The translations under genes and the position numbers were made by a program. This document shows positions 1 through 8,568 of a stretch of 64,000 bases of DNA, in pieces. The stretch is from a virus: the IMG/VR virus record IMGVR_UViG_3300045256_000753, positions 1-64,000 of that record, one strand, 5' to 3'. Every line of letters begins with the position of its first letter. The stretch's first letter is position 1. Under the pieces are notes generated by a model that saw only the letters and a program-made list of their open reading frames with translations, did no database searches and was not told where the DNA came from.

Positions 1-340
1 TCGGCGCCGGGGCGGGAGGAACCGGTTCCACAACATCCCTCGGATCGACCCAAGAAGACGATGCCCCCGTGTTGATTTCAGGAGTGCGCCCCAAATCGAG
101 CGTCAGAAACTTCTGGGCCGTGATTGCAGGGTATCTGGGATCGTTGGGGTCCATCCTGGGGACCTTCTCGAAGAAACGTTCGTGCCATGTGGCCACACGC
201 TGGTCGAACTTCAACTTGCCGGTGAGGCTCCGCGTGCACTCCGGGTTGAAACAATTGGCACAGCACTCGCGCGTAAACACGTCGAGAGGCGCAGCCGTCC
301 CGTTGCATTCCGGGAGCAAGTCCAGCCTGTGCCGTTCCAT
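1..340 (-). CDS. Cys-rich hypothetical protein, 3' end beyond window
   Basis: The ATG at 340 is preceded by GGAGG, and the frame stays open to the left edge, so the C-terminus is missing. About 113 residues are visible. Near the N-terminus are Cys12, Cys26, Cys27, Cys30 and Cys34 (segment TRECCANCFNPECTRS), spaced like a small zinc-binding site. After residue 90 the chain turns Pro/Ala-rich. It lies just downstream of the DNA polymerase (31-base gap) on the same strand, so it probably belongs to the replication operon. I do not recognise the family. Zinc or nucleic-acid binding is inference from the Cys spacing only. Confidence 0.75.
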   Translation of the reverse strand, partial: MERHRLDLLPECNGTAAPLDVFTRECCANCFNPECTRSLTGKLKFDQRVATWHERFFEKVPRMDPNDPRYPAITAQKFLTLDLGRTPEINTGASSSWVDPRDVVEPVPPAPAP

Positions 341-371
341 CCTAAACCCTACCTCCGTCCAGGCCTATCCG

Positions 372-3368
372 CTAGGTTTCCTCGACAAAACGGCCATCGC
401 TGAGGTTGAGCATGTCGAGCGCCTTTGCCAGTGCAGTGGGATCGACTCGGATACCCATTTCAGGATCGACCAGCACAACACCCACCTCGTCGGTGAGCTT
501 GAGGATCTTGCCGTTCTCCTTGTCGAGCGCATCCACGCATGCCTGGCGCACTTGCCGCACAGTCTGATCGGTCAATCGATTGATCTTCATGACCACGACC
601 CTGCCAGCCGGTTTGGCGAGCTTGACCGTGACGGGGGGAGGCGGTGTGGGTGTTTTGGGCGGACTTGGGGGTGCCGCTTTGGCTTCAGCCGGGGCCGTCG
701 ATGTGGATACAGCCGTGGAGGCTGGTGCTGCGGGCCCCGCAACATCATCCGTTTTCTGGACGCCGGCCAACCAAGGCGCGTTGAGAATGCGGATGTCCAC
801 CTTCTTCTTCTCGGCGAAGACCGCGTGCTCGACCTCGCCGTCCCCGGGCTTGTCCTTGCCGAGATCCACGGTCCGAATCGTCCCGTACACGAAGCCGTTG
901 ACGATGTACTCGCCTTCCTTCGGCTTGTAGCCGGGCTTCACACGCTCGCACTTGTAGCCCGTTCCCCAGTTGGGGCCCACGAGCGGCTCGGTGATAAGCG
1001 GCACCTGCCATTTCGGGTTTGTCATGTGGGCCGGCGACTCCATGATGCTGACGATGATCGGGACGACCTCCGTCACACGATCGTTTCTGACCTCGAACAC
1101 GATTTCGTCGTGCACGGTCAAGAGCATGCGAACGGAATTGTCACCCTCGTAGCCCGGGCCTTGACGGAGCCAGCCGCGCTTGTGGAATTCCTTGTGCAAG
1201 AGCACCATGCTGATCTTCATGATGTCCGCGCCGGAGCCCTGGATCGGATAGTTGACGGCGTACCGCTCGCAGGCAGCTTGAACGGCGCGATCGGGGTTGT
1301 TGGCGTCGGGGATGGCCAGCCAACGACGGAACGGCGTCCAGACGCCCTCTTCCTTTTTGACGCGTTGCTGCTGGGCCTTGATCCACTTGGCGAAGGTCGG
1401 CACCGCCTTGTCGAATGCCTGCTTGCGGCGCGAGGCTTCGAGCTTGTCGCATCCGGTTGCTCGAATGATCGCCTGCGGTCCGCCGCCGTAGAGGAGCGCG
1501 AAGTTGGCAATCTTTGCCATTTTGCGTTCGTCCTTGGAGACGTCCTTCTTGTTGAAGAAGGCTCGCGCGGTGATGGTGTGGAGATCGCCCTCGCCTTCGA
1601 GGAACTCCTTGAGCCACACGGGTTCGCCCGAGACGTTGGTTGCGATACGAAGCTCCTGGCCAGCGTAGTCGCACTTGACCATCGTGAAGCCAGGGCGCGC
1701 CTCGAACAGCTTTCGCATGTCCGATTCGTTCGGAATGCCGTGAATGGGGACGCCGGAGAATCCCTGATCGGGCTGCCCAGCGGGCGCACTGAAACGGCCT
1801 GTGCCCGCGCCGGTTTGTTTGAAGTTGAACCGCAGCTCGTTGTTCTCGTCCGGATTGTTGTGCAGTTGTTCGAGGTAGGTGCCGACGAGCTTTTCGACCT
1901 GACGGTACTCGACGATCCATTTGAGAATCGGAGGCGCGTGGGGGTTGTCCTCGACCATCGTTTCGAGGGTCTCGGCGTCCGTCTTGTATTGCCCGCTCGC
2001 TTCGTTCTTGATTGGCTTGGGCGAGATGTTGAGGCAACCTTCGCCATTGCCGAACAAGAACTCTGAGAGTTGAGCCGTTGAGGACGGGTCGAGTCCGCGC
2101 CAGCCCTTTTCCGCCGCAAAGCTCTGGATCTTCTCCAGGATTGCGGTCAGCTCGGTCTGTTGCATGTCGAGCAGCTCTTTGGCCTTGGCTCGATTGACCA
2201 TGCAGCGATACCGCTCCATGACGCGAACCACCTGGGAGACCTGCTTTTCCAATCGATACGTGAACTCGTACTTTGTCTTGGCGAGATGGACGTAATCCGG
2301 TCGGTCCTTCTCCGTCTCGCGCGGGCGTTCGCAGAGAAGGTACGTGCAGATGGCGTCGGAGCATCCGTACTTCACGACGCCGGGCTCGTCCGGCGCCAGC
2401 TTGTTGAATTGGATCTTCTTCGAACCGTGAACGAACAGCTCTTTCAGCTCGATCATCACGTAGGAGTTGCCGTCAGGATCGCGCAGCCATTGAGCCGCCT
2501 TCAACTTGAGCGAGAAGGCTTTGTCCGCCGAGTAGTGGCAGAAAGCGGCGAGCATTCCGTCTTCGAAGCTGTCCGGGTGCCACCAATCGAGGCCCGTGAT
2601 CGGGAAGAGGATCTCCTGGTCAAACTTGGCGTTCCAGAAGTAGATGATGACCTGCGGCGCTTTCGCGAAGTTTTCCTTTCGGAACGAGAGAGGATCTTTC
2701 GCGAGCCCTTCCTCGGTCGGGACCGGCTGGGAGGCGCGGCAAAGGCGCCGGATTTCGGCGTCCACCTCGTTGAGCGGCTTGACGTTCAAATCCGGTCCGC
2801 CGTCATCCGGGTAGTGACGAACCGGGATGTAGTACCCCGTGTGACCGTCGATCGAAATGCAGTAGCCGACGATCTGATGCACTGTCCTCGGGTTGCCGAG
2901 AGCGTCGAAGGTCATGCGGTTGTCGAGGCCCTCAGCCTCGATGTCGAGAGAGCACTTGCCGTGTTCGAGAGCGGCATCGACGATCGCGCGGACCTCTTCG
3001 ATCGTCTTCACCTGGACGAAGGTGTGGTGCTTCATCCACGGCTTGGTGATGTTCGGAACGGTCCTCTCGACTTGCTTGTCCGCCATGACGGATGCAACAT
3101 CGTCTCCGTCGTCCTCTTGAGGCGCAGCGGCCGGAGTCGCCGGCGGTGGCACAGCGTCGTTCAGGAACTCGCCAACATCCATCTCGCTGTCTTGAGCAGC
3201 GGGCGCGGGCTCTGCGGGTTTCTCTTCGACCGGCGCGGCTTGCGCAACCGGCTCGGGGGCCTTCTCCTGTTCTGGAGCTGTCTCCTGGACAGGAGCTTGC
3301 GGCATTGGGGGTTCGACTGCGTTCGAAAGGTCCGCGAGAATGTCATCGAAGTCGTTATCTTCCGGCAT
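372..3368 (-). CDS. polA-like: Family A DNA polymerase with 3'-5' exonuclease and extra C-terminal domain
   Basis: Replicative phage polymerase of the Pol I family, 998 residues. Residues 1-100 are acidic and Pro/Ala/Glu-rich. The proofreading exonuclease shows Exo I LDIEAEG (about 141-147), Exo II NAKFD (246-250) and Exo III YGCSD (334-338). The polymerase domain shows TGRFSAP (about 523), motif A CDYAGQELR (D567), motif B around RKMAKIANFALLYGG (615-629), the YPIQGSGAD segment (708-715) and motif C TVHDE (751-755). No 5'-nuclease domain is present. After about residue 875 a Pro/Ala/Thr linker leads to an extra domain of about 100 residues that Pol I does not normally have. The ATG at 3368 was chosen because GAGGAG precedes it and the upstream extension overlaps the next gene. 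It overlaps the upstream gene by 14 bases. Confidence 0.95.
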   Translation of the reverse strand: MPEDNDFDDILADLSNAVEPPMPQAPVQETAPEQEKAPEPVAQAAPVEEKPAEPAPAAQDSEMDVGEFLNDAVPPPATPAAAPQEDDGDDVASVMADKQVERTVPNITKPWMKHHTFVQVKTIEEVRAIVDAALEHGKCSLDIEAEGLDNRMTFDALGNPRTVHQIVGYCISIDGHTGYYIPVRHYPDDGGPDLNVKPLNEVDAEIRRLCRASQPVPTEEGLAKDPLSFRKENFAKAPQVIIYFWNAKFDQEILFPITGLDWWHPDSFEDGMLAAFCHYSADKAFSLKLKAAQWLRDPDGNSYVMIELKELFVHGSKKIQFNKLAPDEPGVVKYGCSDAICTYLLCERPRETEKDRPDYVHLAKTKYEFTYRLEKQVSQVVRVMERYRCMVNRAKAKELLDMQQTELTAILEKIQSFAAEKGWRGLDPSSTAQLSEFLFGNGEGCLNISPKPIKNEASGQYKTDAETLETMVEDNPHAPPILKWIVEYRQVEKLVGTYLEQLHNNPDENNELRFNFKQTGAGTGRFSAPAGQPDQGFSGVPIHGIPNESDMRKLFEARPGFTMVKCDYAGQELRIATNVSGEPVWLKEFLEGEGDLHTITARAFFNKKDVSKDERKMAKIANFALLYGGGPQAIIRATGCDKLEASRRKQAFDKAVPTFAKWIKAQQQRVKKEEGVWTPFRRWLAIPDANNPDRAVQAACERYAVNYPIQGSGADIMKISMVLLHKEFHKRGWLRQGPGYEGDNSVRMLLTVHDEIVFEVRNDRVTEVVPIIVSIMESPAHMTNPKWQVPLITEPLVGPNWGTGYKCERVKPGYKPKEGEYIVNGFVYGTIRTVDLGKDKPGDGEVEHAVFAEKKKVDIRILNAPWLAGVQKTDDVAGPAAPASTAVSTSTAPAEAKAAPPSPPKTPTPPPPVTVKLAKPAGRVVVMKINRLTDQTVRQVRQACVDALDKENGKILKLTDEVGVVLVDPEMGIRVDPTALAKALDMLNLSDGRFVEET

Positions 3369-3789
3369 CAATCGGCTCCTCGACGACGACCACGTACACC
3401 CCTTCGCGCCACATCCGGACGATTTCTGCAACCCGTGGGCGTACAGAAGAGTCGAAGCCATCGGGCTCGAAACACCACGGCATTTTCTTCGCCGTCGAGA
3501 GACAGTTGGGCGCTTCATACATCGAGCATGTCTTTGCGTGCGCACATGTCTTCGATGGGAGCTTCATGAGGCAGCCCTTCGGTTGTGTGCCGAGCGCGGT
3601 CACGAGCGGCTTCGACCACCCGCGAATGGCGCTTTCCACAACGTCGTGATCGACCATCGTGAAGAGTCGAGTCACATCCAGACCCTGCAAGCCGCGCCAC
3701 TCTTCTTCCCAAGTCCCCCCGTACGAGTAGATCAGGAACAGCTCGACCTGTCCCATCTCTCGCGTCGGGACCTTGATCCTACGGGACAT
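3355..3789 (-). CDS. Cys-rich hypothetical protein between primase-like gene and polymerase
   Basis: 144 residues, ATG at 3789. The central part (about residues 73-107) holds five cysteines, C-x8-C-x4-C-x7-C-x9-C, inside KGCLMKLPSKTC, AHAKTC, EAPNC and MPWC. This could hold zinc or an iron-sulfur cluster, but it does not match a family I can name. The N-terminal part is mixed alpha/beta with VELFLIYSYGG. It overlaps the primase-like gene upstream by 11 bases and the polymerase start by 14 bases, so translation is probably coupled with both. A replication-associated role is inferred from position only. Confidence 0.8.
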   Translation of the reverse strand: MSRRIKVPTREMGQVELFLIYSYGGTWEEEWRGLQGLDVTRLFTMVDHDVVESAIRGWSKPLVTALGTQPKGCLMKLPSKTCAHAKTCSMYEAPNCLSTAKKMPWCFEPDGFDSSVRPRVAEIVRMWREGVYVVVVEEPIDAGR

Positions 3790-4411
3790 ACGCGCGTTCT
3801 TTTTCGGTGATCTTGGTCAAGACCTGCTGGAGGATGGTCTTGGTCTTCTCGGTCGAGAACGACGTCTGTTCGAAGTAGTAGCGCGTTCGATCGAGGATCG
3901 AACCAATCATCAGATAGCCCTTCATGTCGAAGGCGGGGCGCGAGTTGATGAGGAGCGATTCGCAGGTGGCAAAAAGCCGCTCACATTCGGCGACCTCCGG
4001 GTCCTCGTAATCCTCCATCTCTGCGGGTGTCGGCGGGCGCTCCGGAGGCAAGATCCCATACGCCTTTTCCATCTCGGCGAGAGCGCGAGTGAACTTCTCC
4101 TCGCCCGTGAATTTCTTCCACAGGCCGATGCAGTCCCAATGTTGCTGGCACACGAAGCACCATACGTGCGACGGGGACCGTGCTGTCTCCGTGTACACGC
4201 GAGCGGACGGCTTGCGGTCCACGCCGTGAAAGGGACACGAGATCTGCTCTTCCCGATCGCCGCCGTACCGAAGCTGTATCCCGTTCCTACGCAGCACATC
4301 GTGCGCAGTGATTCGATTTCGAATCGCTTCGACACGGGCGCGCACCCATCGCCGCATCGCCTCTCGGGCATCGGCTTCCCGAACGGCATCGTTGTAGAAG
4401 TCGCGCTGCAC
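3779..4411 (-). CDS. DnaG-type CHC2 zinc-finger protein without TOPRIM domain
   Basis: 210 residues from a GTG start at 4411, directly after the helicase stop, with GGGG upstream as ribosome binding site. Residues 59-62 are CPFH and residues 85-88 are CFVC, the CHC2 zinc site that DnaG primases use to recognise template. The surrounding pattern (CPFHGVDRKPSARVY, then VWCFVCQQHWDCIGLWKKF) fits well. The rest is helical, and no TOPRIM catalytic motifs (E-G-x-D, D-x-D) are visible. It is therefore either a stand-alone zinc-binding subunit working with a catalytic primase elsewhere, or a divergent primase. Its place next to the DnaB-like helicase supports a primosome role. Confidence 0.85.
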   Translation of the reverse strand: MQRDFYNDAVREADAREAMRRWVRARVEAIRNRITAHDVLRRNGIQLRYGGDREEQISCPFHGVDRKPSARVYTETARSPSHVWCFVCQQHWDCIGLWKKFTGEEKFTRALAEMEKAYGILPPERPPTPAEMEDYEDPEVAECERLFATCESLLINSRPAFDMKGYLMIGSILDRTRYYFEQTSFSTEKTKTILQQVLTKITEKERAYVP

Positions 4412-5878
4412 TCAGACATCCCCCAAGCTGCGCGCCATGATCTGCTGAGCATCATCGTCGTTCGCCATGCCGGGGCGTTCCAACGTCGTGCGGTTCATCG
4501 AGTACATGCGGCGGGACGTGAAGTCCACCATCGCATCGAACGGCTGGAAGGGTGGGTTGTCGCGGTTTTTCAGGCAGCCGAATCGGGTTGTCCCATTCCG
4601 GCGATGATCCTGGTTGAGGTAGGTCGTCGTGATGTAGTCGGCCGTCTTCTCGACCTCGTTCGCGTAGGTGAGCGCCTTGGCCTTGTAGAGACCATCGTTC
4701 TTGTCTGCGTCGTCTTTGCCTTCGCGATTGATCTGCCAGAGGAGGCAAACCGGAATGCCCTCGTTGTGATTGAACTGCATCGCGAAGCGCTTGGCGTCTC
4801 GGACGATCGAGTTCAACTCGATGACGTAATCCTTGCTCTTCTTCCCCTTGGCCGCCTCGACCCACTGGCCGTGGTCGATGACGACGAATCCAAGCTCCAT
4901 CTGCTTGTGGAGGAGTTCGGCCTCCATGCGGATGTCCGCCATCGTCATCTCTTTGTCGGGGTTGATGACTTCGAAATGGCAGTAGCCGGGGTTCGTGTTG
5001 AAGTCCGGAATGACGTGGTTGAAGTAGAACGCCTCTTCCTCGGGGGTCAGCTCGCCGTCACGGATCTTCCGGTAGTCGAGCGGCGCGTAACCCATTTGCG
5101 CCCACTTCGCGTTCGCCGTGTGCACCGTATAGATGTTGCGGCGGATCTGCTCGTAGGGCATTTCAAGCGAGACGTAGAGCACGTTCGTCTTGAAATGCGT
5201 GATGAGGTTGTAGCACCAGTTGACTGCGAAGGTGCTCTTCAACTCTCCAGGATAGGCCGCGTGAACCCAAAGTTCGCCGCGCTTGGCGCCCTTGCAGGTC
5301 CTGTCGATCTCGGCGATGCCGCACATGCGGCCCCACACCTTGTCCTTCGAATTCTTGGCGGTGATGTACTCCTTCTTCATCTCTTCGGCGTCCATGCGGA
5401 CGTCGCCTCGGAACCGAGCGTTGAAGTTGGGTACGATGAGATCGTTTGCCCGCTGCGTGAAGTGCATCAGGCCATCGCGAATGCCGAACTTGCGTTCGCC
5501 CTCGATCTCCATGCCACGAGTGATGATCTCGTTGGCCTCCTTGAGGAGCTGGACGGCCTTGAGCTTGCTCTGATCGTCGAGGATCTGCGTCAGGAGGTTG
5601 TTGAAGTTCGTGCGGATGTAGGGCTGCGCGACTTCGATGGCCTTGAGGCGTTCGAGGGTCTCGATGTCGTCGAGACGTTCGAAGTAGTCACGAACCGTTT
5701 GGAGAGCGGGAACTTCGAGCTGCGTCTGGAAATACTGGTAGACGAACTTGAATAGCTTGTCGTCGTCCTGCCGTCCCCATTCGATGCGGGAGTTCAGGAG
5801 CTTCGTGAAGTTGAAGACGAGGTTCTCTTGGGTGATCGCGCCATCGACGTCGATCACGGAGCGAAGGAGGCGCTTCAT
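4412..5878 (-). CDS. dnaB-like: DnaB-like replicative helicase with altered Walker A
   Basis: 488 residues, ATG at 5878 overlapping the upstream stop as ATGA. The N-terminal half is helical. The RecA-like ATPase domain starts near residue 185 (GIAEIDRTCKGAKRGELWV). Walker A is AAYPGELKST (208-216) where DnaB usually has G-x-P-G-x-G-K-T/S, so two glycines are replaced while the Lys-Ser is kept. SLEM (237-240) and Walker B FVVIDHG (331-337) follow, then LLWQINREGK, the Q-loop region. The family unwinds DNA at the fork as a hexamer and contacts primase. Here it is translationally coupled to a primase-like gene downstream and a loader-like gene upstream. Confidence 0.9.
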   Translation of the reverse strand: MKRLLRSVIDVDGAITQENLVFNFTKLLNSRIEWGRQDDDKLFKFVYQYFQTQLEVPALQTVRDYFERLDDIETLERLKAIEVAQPYIRTNFNNLLTQILDDQSKLKAVQLLKEANEIITRGMEIEGERKFGIRDGLMHFTQRANDLIVPNFNARFRGDVRMDAEEMKKEYITAKNSKDKVWGRMCGIAEIDRTCKGAKRGELWVHAAYPGELKSTFAVNWCYNLITHFKTNVLYVSLEMPYEQIRRNIYTVHTANAKWAQMGYAPLDYRKIRDGELTPEEEAFYFNHVIPDFNTNPGYCHFEVINPDKEMTMADIRMEAELLHKQMELGFVVIDHGQWVEAAKGKKSKDYVIELNSIVRDAKRFAMQFNHNEGIPVCLLWQINREGKDDADKNDGLYKAKALTYANEVEKTADYITTTYLNQDHRRNGTTRFGCLKNRDNPPFQPFDAMVDFTSRRMYSMNRTTLERPGMANDDDAQQIMARSLGDV

Positions 5879-6756
5879 AGGTTGAGCCCTCCAACAGGGC
5901 CCCCACCGCCACGCTTTCTCCAGTCCTTCTTCCAGCCGGGCTTGCCTTTGCCCGTTCGCTTCTGACCCACGGGATCCGCGCTATCGGACGGCACGAGATC
6001 CGCCATGGCTTCCTCTTCGGCGGGCGGTTCCGGCTGCGTCGATTCGACGTCCATGGCCGGCTTGGCGACGGGAGCCGGTGCGGGCCCACCGTGGCGCATG
6101 AAGTCCAGGATGTCGAAATGCTCGTCCACGTAGAGCGCAACATCCGAATCCCACGAGACCGGCTGGGCACCCCCAGGAGTTGGCACCTGCACGATCCAGG
6201 TCGGTTTGAGCGCGACCTCGCGGATCATGAGAGCCTGGCGGAGAACGCCGGGCGCCGCGATGTTCTTGTAGCCGATGTGTCCGAGCCGGATGATAACGAG
6301 ATCGAAGTTCTCGACCAGATCTCTCAGGCTGTTGTAGCTCTGCGTGTCATCACGGTCTCGTGTCTTCTTCGACTTGGACGTGTACTTCTCGTCCCCCAGC
6401 CATACGCTGAGAAGTCGCTCGTCGGTGACCATGCGGTAACGAAACGTCTGGTCTCGCCAGTAGCGGCATCCGAGTGACCAACGTGCGTGCATGCGGAAGT
6501 CCAGCCACGTGATCTTTAGGAAGAGATTCTCCGTTGTCCGATCGACGACCGGCGCCTTCGTGATGCTGCCCCCATCGGTCTGATAGAGTGGGCTCTCTGC
6601 CTTTCCAACGTGCGGAGCCGTGGCGAAGTCAGGACCAAGAAATACGTCCTGCATCTTGAATCGCAAACATCGGCAAGGCGCCGCCTGCAAATCGTCGATG
6701 ACAATCCGCCCGGAACCACCGCAAATGGGACAGGGCTTGGTCTCTTCGCCAGACAT
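5875..6756 (-). CDS. Zinc-finger, loader-like protein coupled to the helicase
   Basis: 293 residues from the ATG at 6756. A TTG at 6792 is possible, but it would overlap the SNF2 gene. The N-terminus has CPICGGSG (about 8-15) and PCRCLR (about 27-32), a four-Cys zinc site like those at the front of DnaC/DnaI helicase loaders. The middle (NLFLKITWLDFRMHARW, then SYNSLRDLVENFDLVIIRLG) looks like a worn AAA+ fold in which FDLVIIRLG sits where Walker B would be. No G-x-x-G-x-G-K-T/S P-loop is present. The C-terminal third is Pro/Glu-rich and ends basic and glycine-rich. ATGA overlap with the DnaB-like gene supports a helicase-loader role, but this is inference. Confidence 0.75.
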   Translation of the reverse strand: MSGEETKPCPICGGSGRIVIDDLQAAPCRCLRFKMQDVFLGPDFATAPHVGKAESPLYQTDGGSITKAPVVDRTTENLFLKITWLDFRMHARWSLGCRYWRDQTFRYRMVTDERLLSVWLGDEKYTSKSKKTRDRDDTQSYNSLRDLVENFDLVIIRLGHIGYKNIAAPGVLRQALMIREVALKPTWIVQVPTPGGAQPVSWDSDVALYVDEHFDILDFMRHGGPAPAPVAKPAMDVESTQPEPPAEEEAMADLVPSDSADPVGQKRTGKGKPGWKKDWRKRGGGGPVGGLNL

Positions 6757-6772
6757 TCTTGGTGCTCGCGGA

Positions 6773-8542
6773 CTACACCGCAGGTTCTTCAATCACGTTG
6801 CTTTGGAGGCTCTGGACCAATTCGCGCGTGAAGCTGTTGTTCGAGAAATCCAGGGCTCCGACCGCCGCTTCACCGAGGACCTTATCGATAAGGTCCTTCT
6901 TCTTTTGGAGCAGCTCAAGTGTGTAGTGGTCGATCGTCTTTCGCGACGTTTTCCGTTCGCGCGGGCGTTCCGAGATGATGTGGTACGCGACGACGTGCTG
7001 GTGCGGCGATCCGATACGGATGGGTCGCCCGAGGAGCTGGACGTAGTTGCCCCAGGACCACGGGGCGTCGAAGAAGATCATCGCCGCCGCCGCTTGAAGG
7101 TTGATCGCTTCGCTGCCGGCATCGGTGATGAAGATCACTTGGACGCCCGATTCCATGTCCTGGAAGGCTTCCTTTGCCTTCTGGCGCGCCGGGTTCTTTG
7201 CCGTGTCCACGACGTCCCCGGTGATTGCCACGCTCTTGATGTTGCGATCCTCCAGGATTTTCTGGAGACGCGGAACGAGGCTGGAGAAGCGCGTGTAGAC
7301 GATCGTCTTTTCGCCTTCGAGGTCGCCTTCGAAGAGATCGACCAGCGCTTGTTCTTTCGCACCGAGGCTCTTGACCTCGACGGTCTCGTCTCGGAAGGCG
7401 TCGGTCTCGATTGCGGCGCCGCCTTCGAACTTGAGGAGGGCCAGCGAATTGACGATCTGCTGGCAGTAGATCAGCGCGACGAAGGCCTTGTGCTCTTCGA
7501 AGTCTCGGACCTCGCCATCCCCAAGTTGAAGGACGCCCGTGAGCGCTTCGGAATACTTGATGTCCTCTGCCTGGGACAGCTCGCACGTGATCTCCTTCGT
7601 GATGAGCTTCGGAAGCTCGTCGGAGACCTGATGCTTCGGACGACCGAGGAAGTACGGATCGATGCGTTCGCGGAACTGTTGCAGGTTCTTGTAGCCCACG
7701 ACGATCGGAATCTTTCTCGTCCGGCTAACGGCCTGAAGCTTCGTGACGCAGAAGTCGTTGAGGAATCGCGACTTCGTGGTGAAGACGGTCGGGTGCACGA
7801 CCTTGTAGATGGCGAAGCCCTCGATGAGGTTGTTCTTGAGCAGCGTCGCGGTGAGGCCGTAAACGCGATCGGAACGCACCGACAGAAAGCTGCACACCTG
7901 CCAGGTTTTGGTCCCCGTGTTCTTGAACGCGGTCGCCTCGTCGTAGATCGTGATGAGGTCCTTCTCCTTGTTCGTCAAACGGTCGAGCAGACCCGGCGTC
8001 ACCGGCTTCTTCGGGTCGGGTTGGCCGTTGGGAAGAAGCGGCTGCACTGAGCCCGCGCTCCAATCCTTCACGAGGGAGTGGTAGTTGAGGATGAGGACGG
8101 CCTTGTCCGGTCCTTTATGATTCGACCAGGCGTCGTAGACCTCGGCCCGCTCTTTCGGGTTTCCGGATACGACGTACGTCTTCACGCCGGTCGTGAACTT
8201 GTCGAACTCCGATGCCCATTGGCGGATGGCGCTTTTTGGCGAGACGACGATGACCTTGCGATCCGGGTACTTCTCCCAGAAGTAGCAGAGGGCGCCGATC
8301 ATCTCGACGGTCTTTCCAAGGCCGGTCCCGTCTCCGAGGACCATGCGCTTCACCATGAGGAGGTGAAGGATCCCCTGAACCTGGTAGTACCGAAGACGGA
8401 ACGGCTCAGCCTTGCCGGAGATCCCCACGATCTCGTTCTTGAGCATCGGGGTCGGGCGCAGCGAACACGTCTTCGACTTCCGGATCTCCAGAAGCTTCCC
8501 GTAGATGTTGTCCTGCGGCTTGGTTTCCTGCGGGTCCGGCAT
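6773..8542 (-). CDS. SNF2-family (superfamily 2) helicase/ATPase
   Basis: 589 residues, ATG at 8542. Motifs in order: LRYYQVQGI (Q-like region, about 50), motif I GDGTGLGKT (70-78), motif Ia VIVVSPKSAIRQW (about 97), motif II YDEAT (200-204; DEAH is commoner), motif III GLTATLLKN (229-237), a second RecA domain starting GEKTIVYTRFSSLV, motif V around TDAGSEAINLQ, and motif VI QLLGRPIRIGSPH, matching the Q-x-x-G-R-x-x-R-x-G arginine-finger signature. SNF2-type enzymes move along double-stranded DNA. In phages they are thought to help replication, recombination or clearing of bound proteins. It lies upstream of the loader-like gene with a 16-base gap. Confidence 0.92.
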   Translation of the reverse strand: MPDPQETKPQDNIYGKLLEIRKSKTCSLRPTPMLKNEIVGISGKAEPFRLRYYQVQGILHLLMVKRMVLGDGTGLGKTVEMIGALCYFWEKYPDRKVIVVSPKSAIRQWASEFDKFTTGVKTYVVSGNPKERAEVYDAWSNHKGPDKAVLILNYHSLVKDWSAGSVQPLLPNGQPDPKKPVTPGLLDRLTNKEKDLITIYDEATAFKNTGTKTWQVCSFLSVRSDRVYGLTATLLKNNLIEGFAIYKVVHPTVFTTKSRFLNDFCVTKLQAVSRTRKIPIVVGYKNLQQFRERIDPYFLGRPKHQVSDELPKLITKEITCELSQAEDIKYSEALTGVLQLGDGEVRDFEEHKAFVALIYCQQIVNSLALLKFEGGAAIETDAFRDETVEVKSLGAKEQALVDLFEGDLEGEKTIVYTRFSSLVPRLQKILEDRNIKSVAITGDVVDTAKNPARQKAKEAFQDMESGVQVIFITDAGSEAINLQAAAAMIFFDAPWSWGNYVQLLGRPIRIGSPHQHVVAYHIISERPRERKTSRKTIDHYTLELLQKKKDLIDKVLGEAAVGALDFSNNSFTRELVQSLQSNVIEEPAV

Positions 8543-8568
8543 TTCGGCGCCCGCTTACACCGGCCCGG

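Noticed and set aside
69-2066. Long plus-strand open frame (665 codons)
   Set aside because: It is antisense to the DNA polymerase, whose motifs are clear. The frame is open only because of the GC-rich codon pattern of the real gene.
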